The notes: generated by a model from the letters alone, not told the origin. A DNA stretch of 64,000 nt from Halovenus marina (GCF_051414115.1 NZ_JBLKNZ010000001.1:2232001-2296000), one strand, 5' to 3'; numbered from the stretch's first letter, positions 1 through 9,721 are shown. Translations and numbers: made by a program.

Positions 1-1550
1 AAGTCGAGGTGAAACGCGACGGGGCCGTCTGGAAACAGCGCTTCGACCACGGCGAACCCGAGTACGAACTCGAACGCGTCCGTGATATGCGGCCCGACGA
101 GGGAACGGGAACCACCATCCGTTTTTGGCCCGACGACGATATCTTCGAGACGGACGACTTTACCTTCTCGACGCTCGAATCTCGCCTGCGCGAACTGGCA
201 TTTCTCAACTCCGGCGTCGAGATCACCCTCACCGACGAGCGCGACGGTACCAGCGAACGGTTCGAGTACGAGGGCGGAATCAAGGAGTTCGTCGAGTTCC
301 TCAACGAGACCAAGACGAGACTCCACGACGACGTCATCTACTTCGATGCGAGCGAATCCGTCGTCGCCCACGAGGAGGGCGGGGAGGGAGTCGTTCAGGT
401 CGAGGTTGCGATGCAGGCGACCGACGAACTCCAGGGGTCGCTGCACGCCTTCGCGAACAACATCAACACGCGCGAGGGCGGCACCCACATGACCGGGTTC
501 AAGACCGCGCTCACGCGCATCGTCAACGACTACGCACAGCAGGAGGGCCTGCTCAAGGATCTGGACGACACCCTCAAGGGCGAGGACATCCGCGAGGGGT
601 TGACGGCCGTGCTCTCGGTGAAACACCCGGATCCGCAGTTCGAGGGACAGACGAAGACGAAACTTGGCAACAGCGAAGTCCGAGGCATCGTCGAGTCGGC
701 GGTCCACGAACACCTCGGAACCTACTTCGAGGAGAACCCAGACACCGCCGAAACGATCGTCTCGAAGGCCGTCGAGGCCGCGAAGGCGCGCAAGGCCGCG
801 AAGAAGGCCGAGGAGTTGACCCGCCGCAAGAGCGCGCTCGACTCCACCGCGCTGCCCGGGAAACTCGCCGACTGTCAGACCCGCGACCCCGACGAGGCGG
901 AACTGTTCGTCGTCGAGGGCGACAGCGCTGGCGGCAGCGCAAAGCAGGGGCGCAACCCCGAATTTCAGGCAATTCTGCCGATCAAGGGGAAGATTCTGAA
1001 CGTCGAGAAGCACCGCCTCGACCGGATTCTGGAAAACAGCGAGATCCGAAATCTCATCACCGCACTCGGAACAGGCATCGGTGACGAGTTCGACATCACC
1101 GAGTTGCGCTACAACAACATCTACCTCATGGTCGACGCCGATGTCGACGGCGCACACATCCGGACGCTGCTGTTGACCTTCTTCTACCGGCACATGAAGC
1201 CGCTCTTAGAGCACGGACACGTCTACGCGACGCAACCGCCACTGTACCGGATCCGGTATCGCGGGGAAACCTACGATGCGATGACAGAGGAGGAGCGTGA
1301 CCGAATCGTCGCAGAGAAGTGTGACGGCAACCCGACGCAAGTACAGCGGTTCAAGGGACTAGGTGAGATGAATCCCGACCAGCTCTGGGAGACGACGATG
1401 AATCCCGAGACGCGGTATCTCAAGCGCATCACCGTCGAGGACGCCGCAGCGGCGGACAAGATGTTCTCGGTGCTGATGGGCGACGCCGTCGAACCGCGAA
1501 AGGAGTTCATCAAGGAACACGCCCCCGAGGCCGAATGGATCGACATCTAA
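1..1550 (+). CDS. gyrB: DNA gyrase subunit B, 5'-truncated by the window edge
   Basis: This is the B subunit of DNA gyrase, which hydrolyses ATP and supplies the TOPRIM metal site for the negative supercoiling reaction. The visible 515 or so codons lack the first ~125 residues of a usual 640-residue GyrB, so most of the ATP-binding GHKL domain lies outside the window. The TOPRIM motifs are clear: EGDSAGGSA starts near base 915, DADVDGAHIRTLL near 1133, and QRFKGLGEMNP near 1345. The gene ends with TAA one base before the gyrA ATG, so the two subunits are co-transcribed and probably translationally coupled. The frame is open from the first bases; the true start is upstream. Confidence 0.97.
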   Translation, partial: VEVKRDGAVWKQRFDHGEPEYELERVRDMRPDEGTGTTIRFWPDDDIFETDDFTFSTLESRLRELAFLNSGVEITLTDERDGTSERFEYEGGIKEFVEFLNETKTRLHDDVIYFDASESVVAHEEGGEGVVQVEVAMQATDELQGSLHAFANNINTREGGTHMTGFKTALTRIVNDYAQQEGLLKDLDDTLKGEDIREGLTAVLSVKHPDPQFEGQTKTKLGNSEVRGIVESAVHEHLGTYFEENPDTAETIVSKAVEAAKARKAAKKAEELTRRKSALDSTALPGKLADCQTRDPDEAELFVVEGDSAGGSAKQGRNPEFQAILPIKGKILNVEKHRLDRILENSEIRNLITALGTGIGDEFDITELRYNNIYLMVDADVDGAHIRTLLLTFFYRHMKPLLEHGHVYATQPPLYRIRYRGETYDAMTEEERDRIVAEKCDGNPTQVQRFKGLGEMNPDQLWETTMNPETRYLKRITVEDAAAADKMFSVLMGDAVEPRKEFIKEHAPEAEWIDI

Positions 1551-1551
1551 C

Positions 1552-4080
1552 ATGAGTTCGGATCTACCAGACAACCCCGACGACACGGAGGCACCGGCAG
1601 CGAACGTCGAGCACGTTCGCATCGAAGACGAGATGGAGCAGAGTTACATCGACTACGCGATGAGCGTCATCGCCGGACGGGCGTTGCCCGACGTGCGTGA
1701 CGGTCTCAAGCCGGTTCATCGGCGCATCCTCTATGCGATGTCGGAACTGGGCGTGACGGCTGGCTCTGCCCACCGGAAGTCATCCTCCATCGTCGGCGAG
1801 ACGATGGGTGATTACCACCCGCACGGCGACTCGGCAATCTACGACACGCTCGTGCGGATGGCACAGGACTTCTCGCTTCGCTATCCGCTCGTCGACGGGC
1901 AGGGCAACTTCGGGTCGATGGACGGCGACCCGGCAGCGGCTATGCGCTACACCGAGGCCCGGATGGCACCGATCGCCGAGGAACTGCTGGAAGACATCGA
2001 AAAGGACACCGTCGACTTCCAGTCGAACTACGACGACCGGTTGAGCGAACCGGAGGTGTTGCCCGCGAAGGTTCCGAACCTGCTGTTGAACGGCTCCTCC
2101 GGGATTGCGGTCGGGATGAGCACGAACGTCCCGCCGCACAACCTCGGCGAGGTGGTCGACGCGACGGTGCATCTCATCGACAACCCCGACTGCGGCGTCG
2201 ACGACCTGATGACCCACATCAAGGGACCGGACTTCCCGACCGGTGCGAACATCGTCGGCAAGGACGCCATCTACTCGGCGTACGCGACTGGGCGGGGCCG
2301 CGTTCGGATGCGCGCGGAGTACGACATCGAGCGCAACGAGTCGGGCCGTGATCGCATCGTCATCACCGAAATCCCCTATCAGGAGAACAAGGCGCGGATG
2401 GTCGAGCGAATCGCCGAGGACGTAAACGAGGGCGTCATCGAGGGGGTCTCCGACCTGCGCGACGAGTCAGACCGAGACGGCGTCCGGATCGTCATCGACC
2501 TCAAGCGGTCTGCGAACGTCGACGTCGTCGAGAACAAACTCCTCGAAAGCCACCTCGAATCGACCTTCGGCGTCATCAATCTCGCCTTGGTCGACGGTCA
2601 GCCCCGCGTGCTCACGCTGAAGGAAACGCTCGAAGAGTACGTCAAACACCGAAAGGAGGTCGTCCGTCGGCGCTCCGAACACGACCTCGAAGAGGCGCGA
2701 GACCGGGCACATATTCTGGAGGGGAGACTCGAAGCCGTCGATTACGCCGAGGAAATCGTCAACCTGATCACCGAATCCGCGGACCGCGAACAGGCCCAGC
2801 AGGCTCTGGAAGGCGATCTTGATCTCGATACCGTCGAGGGGGCGACCTTCGAGTACCCAGACGTGCAGTCGTCGTTCGATTTCTCCGAGGAGCAGGCCGA
2901 ACACATCCTCCGGATGCAACTCGGTTCGCTCACGTCGATGGAAGCCGGTGAGATCGAAGACGAGTACGAGGAGGTTCAGGAGCGCATCGACTACCTCGAA
3001 TCCGTGCTGGCAAGCGAGGAGAAGCTCCTGAGCGTCATCAAGGAGGAACTCCAGGAACTCAAAGCCGAGTACGACGACGACCGGCGCACATCGATCCTCG
3101 AAGCAGACGGCCAGGTCACCCACGAGGACCTGATCCCCGAGGAGGACTGTCTGGTCGTCATCACCGAACAGGACTACATCAAGCGCATGCCGGTCTCGAA
3201 CTTCGACCCGCAGGGACGGGCCGGAAAGGGGATCATCGGCTCGGACCCGAAAGAAGGCGACCGGGTCTCGAAGGTGTTCCGCGCGAACAGCCACGACTAC
3301 CTGCTCTGTTTCACCACCCACGGACAGGTCTACCAGTTGAAGACATACGAGATTCCGGAGATGGGTCGCACCGCCCGCGGCAAGTCAGCCGTCAACCTCA
3401 TCGATCTGGACGACGGCGAGGAGATCACGGCGGTCGTCAACACCGACGAGTTCGAGGAAGACGAGTGCATCACGCTGGTCACCCGGCAGGGCTACGTCAA
3501 GCGCACCTGCACGACGGAGTTCGCGAACGTCCTCTCGACGGGGATCATCGCAGCCAGTCTCAACGAGGGCGACGAACTCGTCGACGTCGAGGTGACCGAC
3601 GGCACTGGTGACCTCGTCATCGCCACCGAGCAGGGGATGACCATCCGATTCGACGAGACAGAGGTTCGGGAGATGGGCCGCACCGCCCGCGGCGTCCGCG
3701 GCGTCGACCTGCGGGAGGGCGACCACGCGGCGGCGATGGTGGCCACCGACGACGCCGACGAGCGGTCGCTGTTGACGGTTACGCGCAACGGATTCGGCAA
3801 GCGCACGCCGCTCTCGGAGTACCGTCGACAGTCCCGGTACGGGATGGGGCTTGTCGACATCAAGACCGACGAGCGAAACGGTCCCGTCGCGACTGCAAAG
3901 GCCGTCACCGAGACAGACGACATCGTCGTGATGAGCGAGAATGGGCAGATCATGCGCTGTCCAGTCGGGGAGATATCGACGGTCGGCCGAAATACGAAAG
4001 GCGTCATCGTGATGGACGTGACCGAGGACGATAGAGTCGCGAGCGTGACGGTCGTTCCGGCGGTCACTCCAGACGACTGA
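1552..4080 (+). CDS. gyrA: DNA gyrase subunit A
   Basis: GyrA cuts and rejoins the DNA gate segment as an A2B2 complex with GyrB. The 842-residue protein has the expected length. The catalytic tyrosine is Tyr133 in the RYTE motif. The quinolone-resistance region HPHGDSAIYD (residues 89-98) has Ser94 and Asp98 at the positions equivalent to E. coli Ser83 and Asp87, the drug-sensitive state in bacteria. A GyrA-box-like QGRAGKG near residue 554 opens a C-terminal beta-pinwheel, so true negative supercoiling activity is expected. The gene follows gyrB by one base. Its last 17 bases overlap the 3' end of the convergent minus-strand gene. Confidence 0.98.
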   Translation: MSSDLPDNPDDTEAPAANVEHVRIEDEMEQSYIDYAMSVIAGRALPDVRDGLKPVHRRILYAMSELGVTAGSAHRKSSSIVGETMGDYHPHGDSAIYDTLVRMAQDFSLRYPLVDGQGNFGSMDGDPAAAMRYTEARMAPIAEELLEDIEKDTVDFQSNYDDRLSEPEVLPAKVPNLLLNGSSGIAVGMSTNVPPHNLGEVVDATVHLIDNPDCGVDDLMTHIKGPDFPTGANIVGKDAIYSAYATGRGRVRMRAEYDIERNESGRDRIVITEIPYQENKARMVERIAEDVNEGVIEGVSDLRDESDRDGVRIVIDLKRSANVDVVENKLLESHLESTFGVINLALVDGQPRVLTLKETLEEYVKHRKEVVRRRSEHDLEEARDRAHILEGRLEAVDYAEEIVNLITESADREQAQQALEGDLDLDTVEGATFEYPDVQSSFDFSEEQAEHILRMQLGSLTSMEAGEIEDEYEEVQERIDYLESVLASEEKLLSVIKEELQELKAEYDDDRRTSILEADGQVTHEDLIPEEDCLVVITEQDYIKRMPVSNFDPQGRAGKGIIGSDPKEGDRVSKVFRANSHDYLLCFTTHGQVYQLKTYEIPEMGRTARGKSAVNLIDLDDGEEITAVVNTDEFEEDECITLVTRQGYVKRTCTTEFANVLSTGIIAASLNEGDELVDVEVTDGTGDLVIATEQGMTIRFDETEVREMGRTARGVRGVDLREGDHAAAMVATDDADERSLLTVTRNGFGKRTPLSEYRRQSRYGMGLVDIKTDERNGPVATAKAVTETDDIVVMSENGQIMRCPVGEISTVGRNTKGVIVMDVTEDDRVASVTVVPAVTPDD

Positions 4081-4681
4081 GTTCTCCCAGACGCTCACAG
4101 TGCATGACTTCGCCGATGAATCGTCGAAGCTTCTCGACGAGTTCTGGCTTTGTCTCGTAGGTCTCGATCCGTAAGTCCCACCGCGCGTTTGCCGACTGGA
4201 TCATGGCACTCGTAACAGCGGTCTCGTGGACGAACAGTAACCGCTCGCTGTGGGTCTCTGCGAGTGTTTCGAGAATGCTCCCTGCCTCCTCACCAACTCC
4301 GAAGTTGTGCCCGAGAAAGGGAAGAACGAATGCAGTCGCATTACTGCACCGCGTGTACTCGATGCTCTGGGTGACTGCGTCCACTTCGTCAGTATCCACG
4401 TCGACATCGAGTGCCAGAAACGCATTCACGCCGGGATTCAACCGGAGTTTCCCCTGAACCCGCCGCAAGAGCGCCTGTGCGTCGTCGATGCTTTCTCTGT
4501 TCTGGAAGAGCTGACGTATGGGCCCAGGAAGATCCGCGGTATCGATACCCGCCAGCTGATGCTCATCGAGGACGTAATTGAGATTGAACGATTTGTACGG
4601 CCCCATGAGATAGAACAAAAATCGATCGTACTGCACACCCCCCAGCCGATCCGTAATCAATTTGCGTGTGATCTCCGCCAT
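4064..4681 (-). CDS. Haloarchaeal protein of unknown function
   Basis: I do not recognise a characterised function. The 205-residue protein looks like a haloarchaea-restricted family (possibly DUF7509, from memory). Its N-terminus has a distinctive run of aromatic residues (YDRFLFYLMGPYKSFN, residues 18-33). The middle is acidic with short alternating hydrophobic strands (VNAFLALDVDVD, then FVLPFLGHNFGVGEE), suggesting a small alpha/beta fold, perhaps nucleotide-binding-like. There is no signal peptide or membrane helix. It is convergent with gyrA, overlapping it by 17 bases, and diverges from the HTH gene at 4778 across a shared TATA-like box. The ATG at 4681 lies about 20 bases from that box, which fits a leaderless transcript. 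Confidence 0.8.
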   Translation of the reverse strand: MAEITRKLITDRLGGVQYDRFLFYLMGPYKSFNLNYVLDEHQLAGIDTADLPGPIRQLFQNRESIDDAQALLRRVQGKLRLNPGVNAFLALDVDVDTDEVDAVTQSIEYTRCSNATAFVLPFLGHNFGVGEEAGSILETLAETHSERLLFVHETAVTSAMIQSANARWDLRIETYETKPELVEKLRRFIGEVMHCERLGELSRLE

Positions 4682-4700
4682 GTGCTCTGTTCTCGCGGAT

Positions 4701-4710
4701 ATTTATAAAA
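4701..4710. promoter_or_regulatory. TATA-like box between divergent genes
   Basis: The sequence atttataaaa is the only strongly AT-rich block between the minus-strand gene starting at 4681 and the plus-strand HTH gene. As an archaeal TATA box it would put a plus-strand transcription start near 4735. That lies downstream of the ATG at 4721 and so argues against that start for the HTH gene. Confidence 0.55.
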
Positions 4711-4777
4711 ACATGCGTTTTTGGTGGATGTTGGCTTGAAAAGTGCTAAGTGCGTATCTCACATAGGTTCAGTCGAG

Positions 4778-5188
4778 ATGTCGATAGACCGAACGCACAG
4801 AGGCAGCGGGGAGATGCCAGCCGATCCGGAGGATCTTCTGCCGGAGGACAGCGTTCTCAGTCTCGACGAGTATCTCGATATGCACGCTGCTGTCGGACAG
4901 CGAACCCGATACGAAATTCTCTATCGTCTCGTCCATGGGGGCAAGATGAGTCCGACAGAACTGGTAAGCGTGATGGAGATCGACGACAGCACGCTCCACT
5001 ACCACCTGAACAGACTGGTCGATGTCGGTCTCGTCGAGAAACGACAGCGCACGGAGCGAGGACAGGATGGGCTGTACACGTACTATCGTGCGACGGTGTT
5101 TGGACGGGTAACGATCACCGAAGGCGTCGACGAGTTGATCCAAGGTGAGCAGGAGTTCAAGGGAATGTACGATAGTTCTGCAGAGTAG
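4778..5188 (+). CDS. ArsR-like winged-helix transcription regulator
   Basis: This 136-residue protein has one winged-helix DNA-binding domain. The segment QRTRYEILYRLVHGGKMSP leads into a recognition helix region (STLHYHLNRLVDVGLVEKRQ) typical of ArsR/MarR-like haloarchaeal regulators. No metal-binding cysteines are visible, so the inducer cannot be read. I chose the ATG at 4778; ATG 4814 (MPADPEDLL) is a good alternative, and ATG 4721 lies too close to the TATA-like box. The next gene, a small heavy-metal-associated chaperone 64 bases downstream on the same strand, could be co-regulated with it, but the sequence does not prove that. Confidence 0.85.
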   Translation: MSIDRTHRGSGEMPADPEDLLPEDSVLSLDEYLDMHAAVGQRTRYEILYRLVHGGKMSPTELVSVMEIDDSTLHYHLNRLVDVGLVEKRQRTERGQDGLYTYYRATVFGRVTITEGVDELIQGEQEFKGMYDSSAE

Positions 5189-5252
5189 CCTCGCTCTCAG
5201 AGAGTGAATTTGCTCCCGTAATCGTCTTTTCGCTGCGGACCAACTGCCGCCT

Positions 5253-5459
5253 ATGACCGAACGAATACTCAGCGTCGAGGGGATGTCCTGCGGTGGCTGT
5301 GAGAGTGCTGTCGTCGCGGCAATCGAGGGTATCGACGGTGTCACGAGTGCACGGGCAGACCACGAAGCGAACGCCGTCACCGTCGAACTCGACGGGACAG
5401 TCTCGGACGACCAACTCGCTGGCGCGATCAGCGAGGCAGGCTACGAACTGGTCGCGTAG
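5253..5459 (+). CDS. Heavy-metal-associated (HMA) domain protein, copper-chaperone-like
   Basis: This 68-residue protein is a single HMA ferredoxin-like domain, the size of CopZ/Atx1 copper chaperones. The metal motif GMSCGGC (MxCxxC; Cys12 and Cys15 bind Cu(I) in the family) sits in the first loop, followed by the conserved helix and the typical ending AISEAGYELVA. Such proteins carry copper to P1B-type ATPases or regulators. No copper ATPase lies nearby; the P-type ATPase at 41774 belongs to another class. The HTH gene just upstream is a possible regulator. Identity of the metal is family knowledge, not shown here. Confidence 0.92.
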   Translation: MTERILSVEGMSCGGCESAVVAAIEGIDGVTSARADHEANAVTVELDGTVSDDQLAGAISEAGYELVA

Positions 5460-5490
5460 GTGGTCACGGGATCCACTAGTCGCGTAGCGG

Positions 5491-6402
5491 TCACAGGATT
5501 CGGTCGCCGAGCGCGCTCGCGGCGAGTTCGCAGGCCAACTCTGCAGTGCGGTTGTGCTCGTCGAGGATCGGATTTACCTCGACGAGTTCCAGCGCAGACA
5601 GTTCCTGACTCTGCTCGTGGACGAGTTCCATCGCCGCGTGTGCCTCGCGGTAGGTGACGCCACCCCGGACGGGCGTGCCCACGCCCGGCGCTTCGTCGGG
5701 GTCCAGCCAGTCTAGATCGAGGCTGACGTGCAAGCCGTCGACGCCATCAGTGACGACCGAGAGCGCCTCGCTGACGACGCTCGTGACGCCGCGGGTGTCG
5801 ATATCGCTCATCGTATAGACGCTCACGTCGCTGTCGGCGAGAAAGTCACGCTCACCAGGGTCAAGATCACGCAGGCCGACGACGGCGACGTTCTCGGCGG
5901 AGACCGCTGGCGCGCGTGCCCACGGCAGATCCGCAAAGGAACCTTCGCCGAGCAGCGCTGCGAGTCCCATCCCGTGAACGTTTCCGCTCGGCGTCGTCGC
6001 CGGTGTGTTGCAATCGCCGTGCGCGTCGAACCAGAGCACGCCGAGCGAGTCAGCGTCGAGTCCCCCCACCGTTCCGATAGCGATAGAGTGGTCGCCGCCG
6101 AGCACGAGCGGAAGCGCGTGTTTCCGCCGTGCCGACGCGACCCGGTCGGCGAGTCGCTCGGAGACGAGTTTCGTCTCCGGCAAGAATTTCGCCCGCCCGC
6201 CGTCGACCGTCTCCCCCAAGTCCGCTGTCTGCTGTTCCGGACGCGGGACTCGGACGTTTCCGCCATCTCGACAGGTGATCCCAGCGGCTTCGATCCGGTC
6301 GGCGAGACCGCCGTACCGTATCGCCGACGGCCCCATGTCGACGCCGCGCCTGTCTGCGCCGAGATCCATCGGCACACCGATGACGTGTACGGGTCTGTCC
6401 AT
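5491..6402 (-). CDS. rocF: Arginase family protein, probably arginase
   Basis: Ureohydrolase-fold enzyme of 303 residues with all metal motifs: GGDHS (102-106), WFDAHGDCN (124-132), SGNVHGMG (139-146) and SLDLDWLDP (227-235), where Asp126, His128, Asp130, Asp229 and Asp231 should hold the binuclear manganese centre. The N-terminus (PMDLGADRRGVDMGPSAIRY) and the PGVGTPVRGG segment are arginase-like rather than agmatinase-like, so arginine to ornithine plus urea is the likely reaction. Formimidoylglutamase or agmatinase cannot be fully excluded. It is transcribed away from the regulator at 6498. Confidence 0.9.
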   Translation of the reverse strand: MDRPVHVIGVPMDLGADRRGVDMGPSAIRYGGLADRIEAAGITCRDGGNVRVPRPEQQTADLGETVDGGRAKFLPETKLVSERLADRVASARRKHALPLVLGGDHSIAIGTVGGLDADSLGVLWFDAHGDCNTPATTPSGNVHGMGLAALLGEGSFADLPWARAPAVSAENVAVVGLRDLDPGERDFLADSDVSVYTMSDIDTRGVTSVVSEALSVVTDGVDGLHVSLDLDWLDPDEAPGVGTPVRGGVTYREAHAAMELVHEQSQELSALELVEVNPILDEHNRTAELACELAASALGDRIL

Positions 6403-6497
6403 GCGATACGTTCGCGGGGGAGTGAGAAAAAGGATAGCATGGATCGTGGGGTTCCCCCACCGCCGGGTTTAAGGTAGCAACTACCGAATGTCAACAC

Positions 6498-7031
6498 ATG
6501 TCATCAATCGAACTGACACCGAGTCAGAAGACGATCCTGCAGGAACTTGTCAACCTCTATCAGGATAGCGAAGAGGCGGTCAAGGGGGAGACGATCGCGG
6601 AGAAGGTGGACAGAAATCCGGGGACGATACGCAACCAGATGCAGAGTCTGAAGGCGCTACAACTGGTCGAGGGCGTCCCGGGACCGAAGGGTGGGTACAA
6701 GCCGACGGCGCTTGCATACGACACGCTCCAGATTCAGGAGATGGACCAGGCCGCGGACGTCCCGCTCTATCACAAGGGCGAACTCGTCGAGAGCGCAAAC
6801 GTCGAACAGATCGACCTGACGAGCGTCCACCACCCCGAGGAGTGTCGCGCCAAGATCAAACTCCGGGGGTCGATCGCTGACTTCCACGAGAACGATAGCG
6901 TGACCGTCGGCCCGACGCCGCTCTCGAAGCTGCAGATCATCGGTACAGTCGAGGGAAAGGACGACACTAGCAACGCGCTCGTGCTCGTCATCGACGACAT
7001 GCGCGCCCCGGCCGAAGAGCCGGAACACTGA
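6498..7031 (+). CDS. Winged-helix regulator with C-terminal ligand-like domain
   Basis: The 177-residue protein starts with a winged helix (residues 1-75: LTPSQKTILQELVNLY, then NPGTIRNQMQSLKALQLVEG), close to HrcA/Rrf2-type HTH domains. A separate domain of about 90 residues follows (DVPLYHKGELVESANVEQID to VLVIDDM), rich in beta strands. This two-domain layout is conserved in Euryarchaea as a putative regulator, to my knowledge without an assigned effector. The motif gtttaag about 30 bases before the ATG can serve as a TATA box, implying a leaderless transcript. It is divergent from arginase by 95 bases, but regulation of arginase is only a guess. Confidence 0.8.
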   Translation: MSSIELTPSQKTILQELVNLYQDSEEAVKGETIAEKVDRNPGTIRNQMQSLKALQLVEGVPGPKGGYKPTALAYDTLQIQEMDQAADVPLYHKGELVESANVEQIDLTSVHHPEECRAKIKLRGSIADFHENDSVTVGPTPLSKLQIIGTVEGKDDTSNALVLVIDDMRAPAEEPEH

Positions 7032-7202
7032 ATCGGTAGCCGTCTCGGCGTCTGTCTATGAACGTGGAGTGAGATGTCGTATTTTGTATACTCGGTCTGA
7101 CAGCACATGGCGGCTGTGGCGCTCGCGCTGTGGTATGGTAACGACTGTCTCACTCGTTGTGATTGCGAAGGGTTTGTATCGAACCACCCCTGAGGGGCGC
7201 GT

Positions 7203-8369
7203 ATGCCAGCGCAGGTTGTCGTTCTCGGGTCGGGCTATGCGGGAGCAGGCTCGATTCGAAGCCTCGAAGACGAACTCGACGGAGGCGCAGAGATCACGTG
7301 GATTTCGGACCAGGACTACCACCTGGTCTTGCACGAGTCACACCGCTGTATCAGCGACCCCACAGTCCAAGAGAAGATCACCATCCCGGTCGAGGAGATC
7401 AAGTCACCGCGGACCGAGTTCATCGAGGCGTCCGTCGAGTCGGTATCAACCGACGACCGGACGGTCCATCTCGCAGACGATTCGACCGTCGAGTACGACT
7501 ACCTGCTCGTCGGAATCGGTTCACAGACGGCGTTTTTCGGTATCGACGGGCTCGAAGAGCACGCACGCACCCTGAAAAGCCTCGATGACGCGCTCGCGAT
7601 CCACGAGGACATCGCGGAGACAGCGCGGGAAGCGACCCCCGAGGATCCGGGGCAGGTCATCATCGGCGGTGCGGGGCTGACTGGTATCCAGATTGCGGGC
7701 GAGGCCGCCCGGTATCGCGACGAACACGACGCTTCACTCGATATCTATCTGGTCGAGGGGCTCGACGAAATCTTCCCCGGGAACGACCCGAGCGTGCAGA
7801 ACGCGCTCCGGAAGCGACTCGAAAAGCGCGACGTGCAGATCCGAACCGGGGAGTTCATCAGCGAAGTCGACACCGAGACAGTGTACATCGGCGACGACGG
7901 CCAGATGGACTACGACGTGCTGGTCTGGGCCGGGGGAATCTCCGGACGGAATCCAGTTCGGAACATGAACGTCGACAAGGACGAGCGCAACTTCCGCCTG
8001 AAGACCGGACAGACCTTCCAGACCGAAGACGAGCGCGTATTCGCAATCGGCGACGCCGCACTCATCGACCAGCCAGGCGAGGAACCCGCGCCGCCGACCG
8101 CACAGGCCGCCTGGCAGGCCGCCGAAGTCGCAGGGGAGAACCTCGCCCGCGCAATCCGCGGACAGCCACTCAAAAAGTGGACGTTCAAGGACAAAGGGAC
8201 TGTCATCTCCGTCGGCGAGGACGCCGTTGCCCACGACGTAGCCATGCTCCCCTTCGTCGACACCTTCGGCGGCTTCCCCGCGCGAACGCTCAAGAAGGCC
8301 ATCGCGGCCCGCTGGATCGCCACCGTCACAAACCTTGGCGATGCCGCGGCCGCATGGTCAGACATGTGA
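7203..8369 (+). CDS. FAD-dependent NAD(P)H oxidoreductase, type II NADH dehydrogenase-like
   Basis: The 388-residue protein is a two-dinucleotide-binding-domain flavoprotein. The FAD-binding GxGxxG is at residues 5-14 (VVVLGSGYAG), the NADH-binding repeat is near residue 157 (VIIGGAGLTG), and the second FAD contact FAIGDAALID is near residue 280. The early segment DYHLVLHESHRCIS and the ending resemble type II NADH:quinone oxidoreductases, which pass electrons to menaquinone without proton pumping. There is no membrane helix, as usual for NDH-2 peripheral enzymes. A sulphide:quinone reductase role is less likely because the paired catalytic cysteines are not seen. Confidence 0.85.
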   Translation: MPAQVVVLGSGYAGAGSIRSLEDELDGGAEITWISDQDYHLVLHESHRCISDPTVQEKITIPVEEIKSPRTEFIEASVESVSTDDRTVHLADDSTVEYDYLLVGIGSQTAFFGIDGLEEHARTLKSLDDALAIHEDIAETAREATPEDPGQVIIGGAGLTGIQIAGEAARYRDEHDASLDIYLVEGLDEIFPGNDPSVQNALRKRLEKRDVQIRTGEFISEVDTETVYIGDDGQMDYDVLVWAGGISGRNPVRNMNVDKDERNFRLKTGQTFQTEDERVFAIGDAALIDQPGEEPAPPTAQAAWQAAEVAGENLARAIRGQPLKKWTFKDKGTVISVGEDAVAHDVAMLPFVDTFGGFPARTLKKAIAARWIATVTNLGDAAAAWSDM

Positions 8370-8377
8370 AATAGCGG

Positions 8378-9721
8378 CTACTGTTCTTCGACGGCAGCCT
8401 CGATACGTTCGCTGACGATGTCGACGAGGCTATCCACGTCGTCGCTTTCGGCGTAGAGTCGAATGTACGGCTCAGTGCCGCTCGGCCTGACGAGCGTCCA
8501 GCCGTCGTCGGGGATGTCGAGTCGGACCCCGTGTGCGGTGTCGACGGTTGCCTCGGGGAACGCGTCGGGCAACTCGTCTTCGAGTCGGGCCATGACTGCA
8601 GTCTTTTGCTCGTCGGGACAGGTGATACTCACCTTCCGATAGGGTCGCTCGGTCACCGGCGCTCGGAGCCTGTCGAGTCCGTCAGCGGCGACGAGGCGGA
8701 CGAATATCGCGGCGGAGACGATCGCGTCGATCCATCCCCCGAACTCCGGATGGAGGTGTTTCCAGGGCTCGGCCGCAAAGACGACAGTCGCGTCCGAGTC
8801 GTCCTCGCGGATCCGAGCGAGTTCCTCGTGGAGCGTCCCCAATCCAGTTCGCTCGACGCGCCCACCGACGGCGCGGACGCGTTCGTCGATCCGCCCCGAG
8901 GCGTTTGGCGTCGTCACGACCACCGGGTCGGCCGCGTCGCTTCGCTCGACGTAGTGTTCGGCGAGGATGGTGAGAACGGTGTCCTCGTGGACGATTTCGC
9001 CATCGTTGTCGACGACGACGATACGGTCGGCGTCGCCGTCGTGGCCGATGCCGATGATCTCTCGCTGCGCGACGAAGGCCCGAAGGTCGGTGAGCGTCTC
9101 CGGCGTAGGCTTGCTCCCCCTGCCAGGAAAGTGACCGTCGATGTTCGCGTTGAGCGCACGAACGTCAGCACCGAGTTCGCGGAGCACCTGCGGCGTCACC
9201 AGACTGCCCATCCCGTTGCCGCAATCGACAGCGACAGTCACGGCAGTCGGATCGGTACCGTGGTCGCGGGCGAACGACGCAACGGCAGCGCGATAGGCTG
9301 TGAGCGGGGATTCGCGTTCGCTCTCGCCCCAGCGGTTCCACTCGACCGGGCCAGCGTCGTCAGCGACCCGAGATTCGATCCGTCCTTCTGCCCCGCCACC
9401 GTACTCAGAGCCGTCAGCGAACAGTTTCAGCCCGTTGTCCGCTGGCGGGTTGTGACTCGCCGTCACCATGGTCCCGTGGCGTCCCCGACTGGTGTAAGCA
9501 AGCGCCGACGTGGGGAGTTGTCCGCCCCGGACGACGTCGGCACCGCCGCTTGTGAGTCCGGCCGCAACTGCATCGGCGAGTGTCTCGCTCGTCTCGCGGC
9601 CGTCGAACCCGACGACGACTTCGTCGGCCTCGCGACCGACCGCCCGGCCGACCGAAAGCGCGAGTTCGGGCGTCACGTCGCTGACCGGCCCGCGGATGCC
9701 TGCTGTCCCGAACAGTGTCAT
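8378..9721 (-). CDS. glmM: Phosphohexomutase (phosphoglucosamine/phosphomannomutase family)
   Basis: This 447-residue alpha-D-phosphohexomutase interconverts sugar 1- and 6-phosphates. It has FGTAGIRG at the N-terminus, the phosphoserine loop TASHNP with Ser89, the magnesium loop DGDADR (Asp228, Asp230, Asp232), a sugar-binding segment EPWKHLHPEFGG, and the phosphate-binding RPSGTEPYIRLY near the C-terminus. The length is normal. Archaeal members act as phosphoglucosamine mutase or as phosphomannomutase/phosphoglucomutase, and the substrate cannot be settled from sequence alone, so the symbol is tentative. It is convergent with the NADH dehydrogenase-like gene, with only eight bases between them. 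Confidence 0.9.
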   Translation of the reverse strand: MTLFGTAGIRGPVSDVTPELALSVGRAVGREADEVVVGFDGRETSETLADAVAAGLTSGGADVVRGGQLPTSALAYTSRGRHGTMVTASHNPPADNGLKLFADGSEYGGGAEGRIESRVADDAGPVEWNRWGESERESPLTAYRAAVASFARDHGTDPTAVTVAVDCGNGMGSLVTPQVLRELGADVRALNANIDGHFPGRGSKPTPETLTDLRAFVAQREIIGIGHDGDADRIVVVDNDGEIVHEDTVLTILAEHYVERSDAADPVVVTTPNASGRIDERVRAVGGRVERTGLGTLHEELARIREDDSDATVVFAAEPWKHLHPEFGGWIDAIVSAAIFVRLVAADGLDRLRAPVTERPYRKVSITCPDEQKTAVMARLEDELPDAFPEATVDTAHGVRLDIPDDGWTLVRPSGTEPYIRLYAESDDVDSLVDIVSERIEAAVEEQ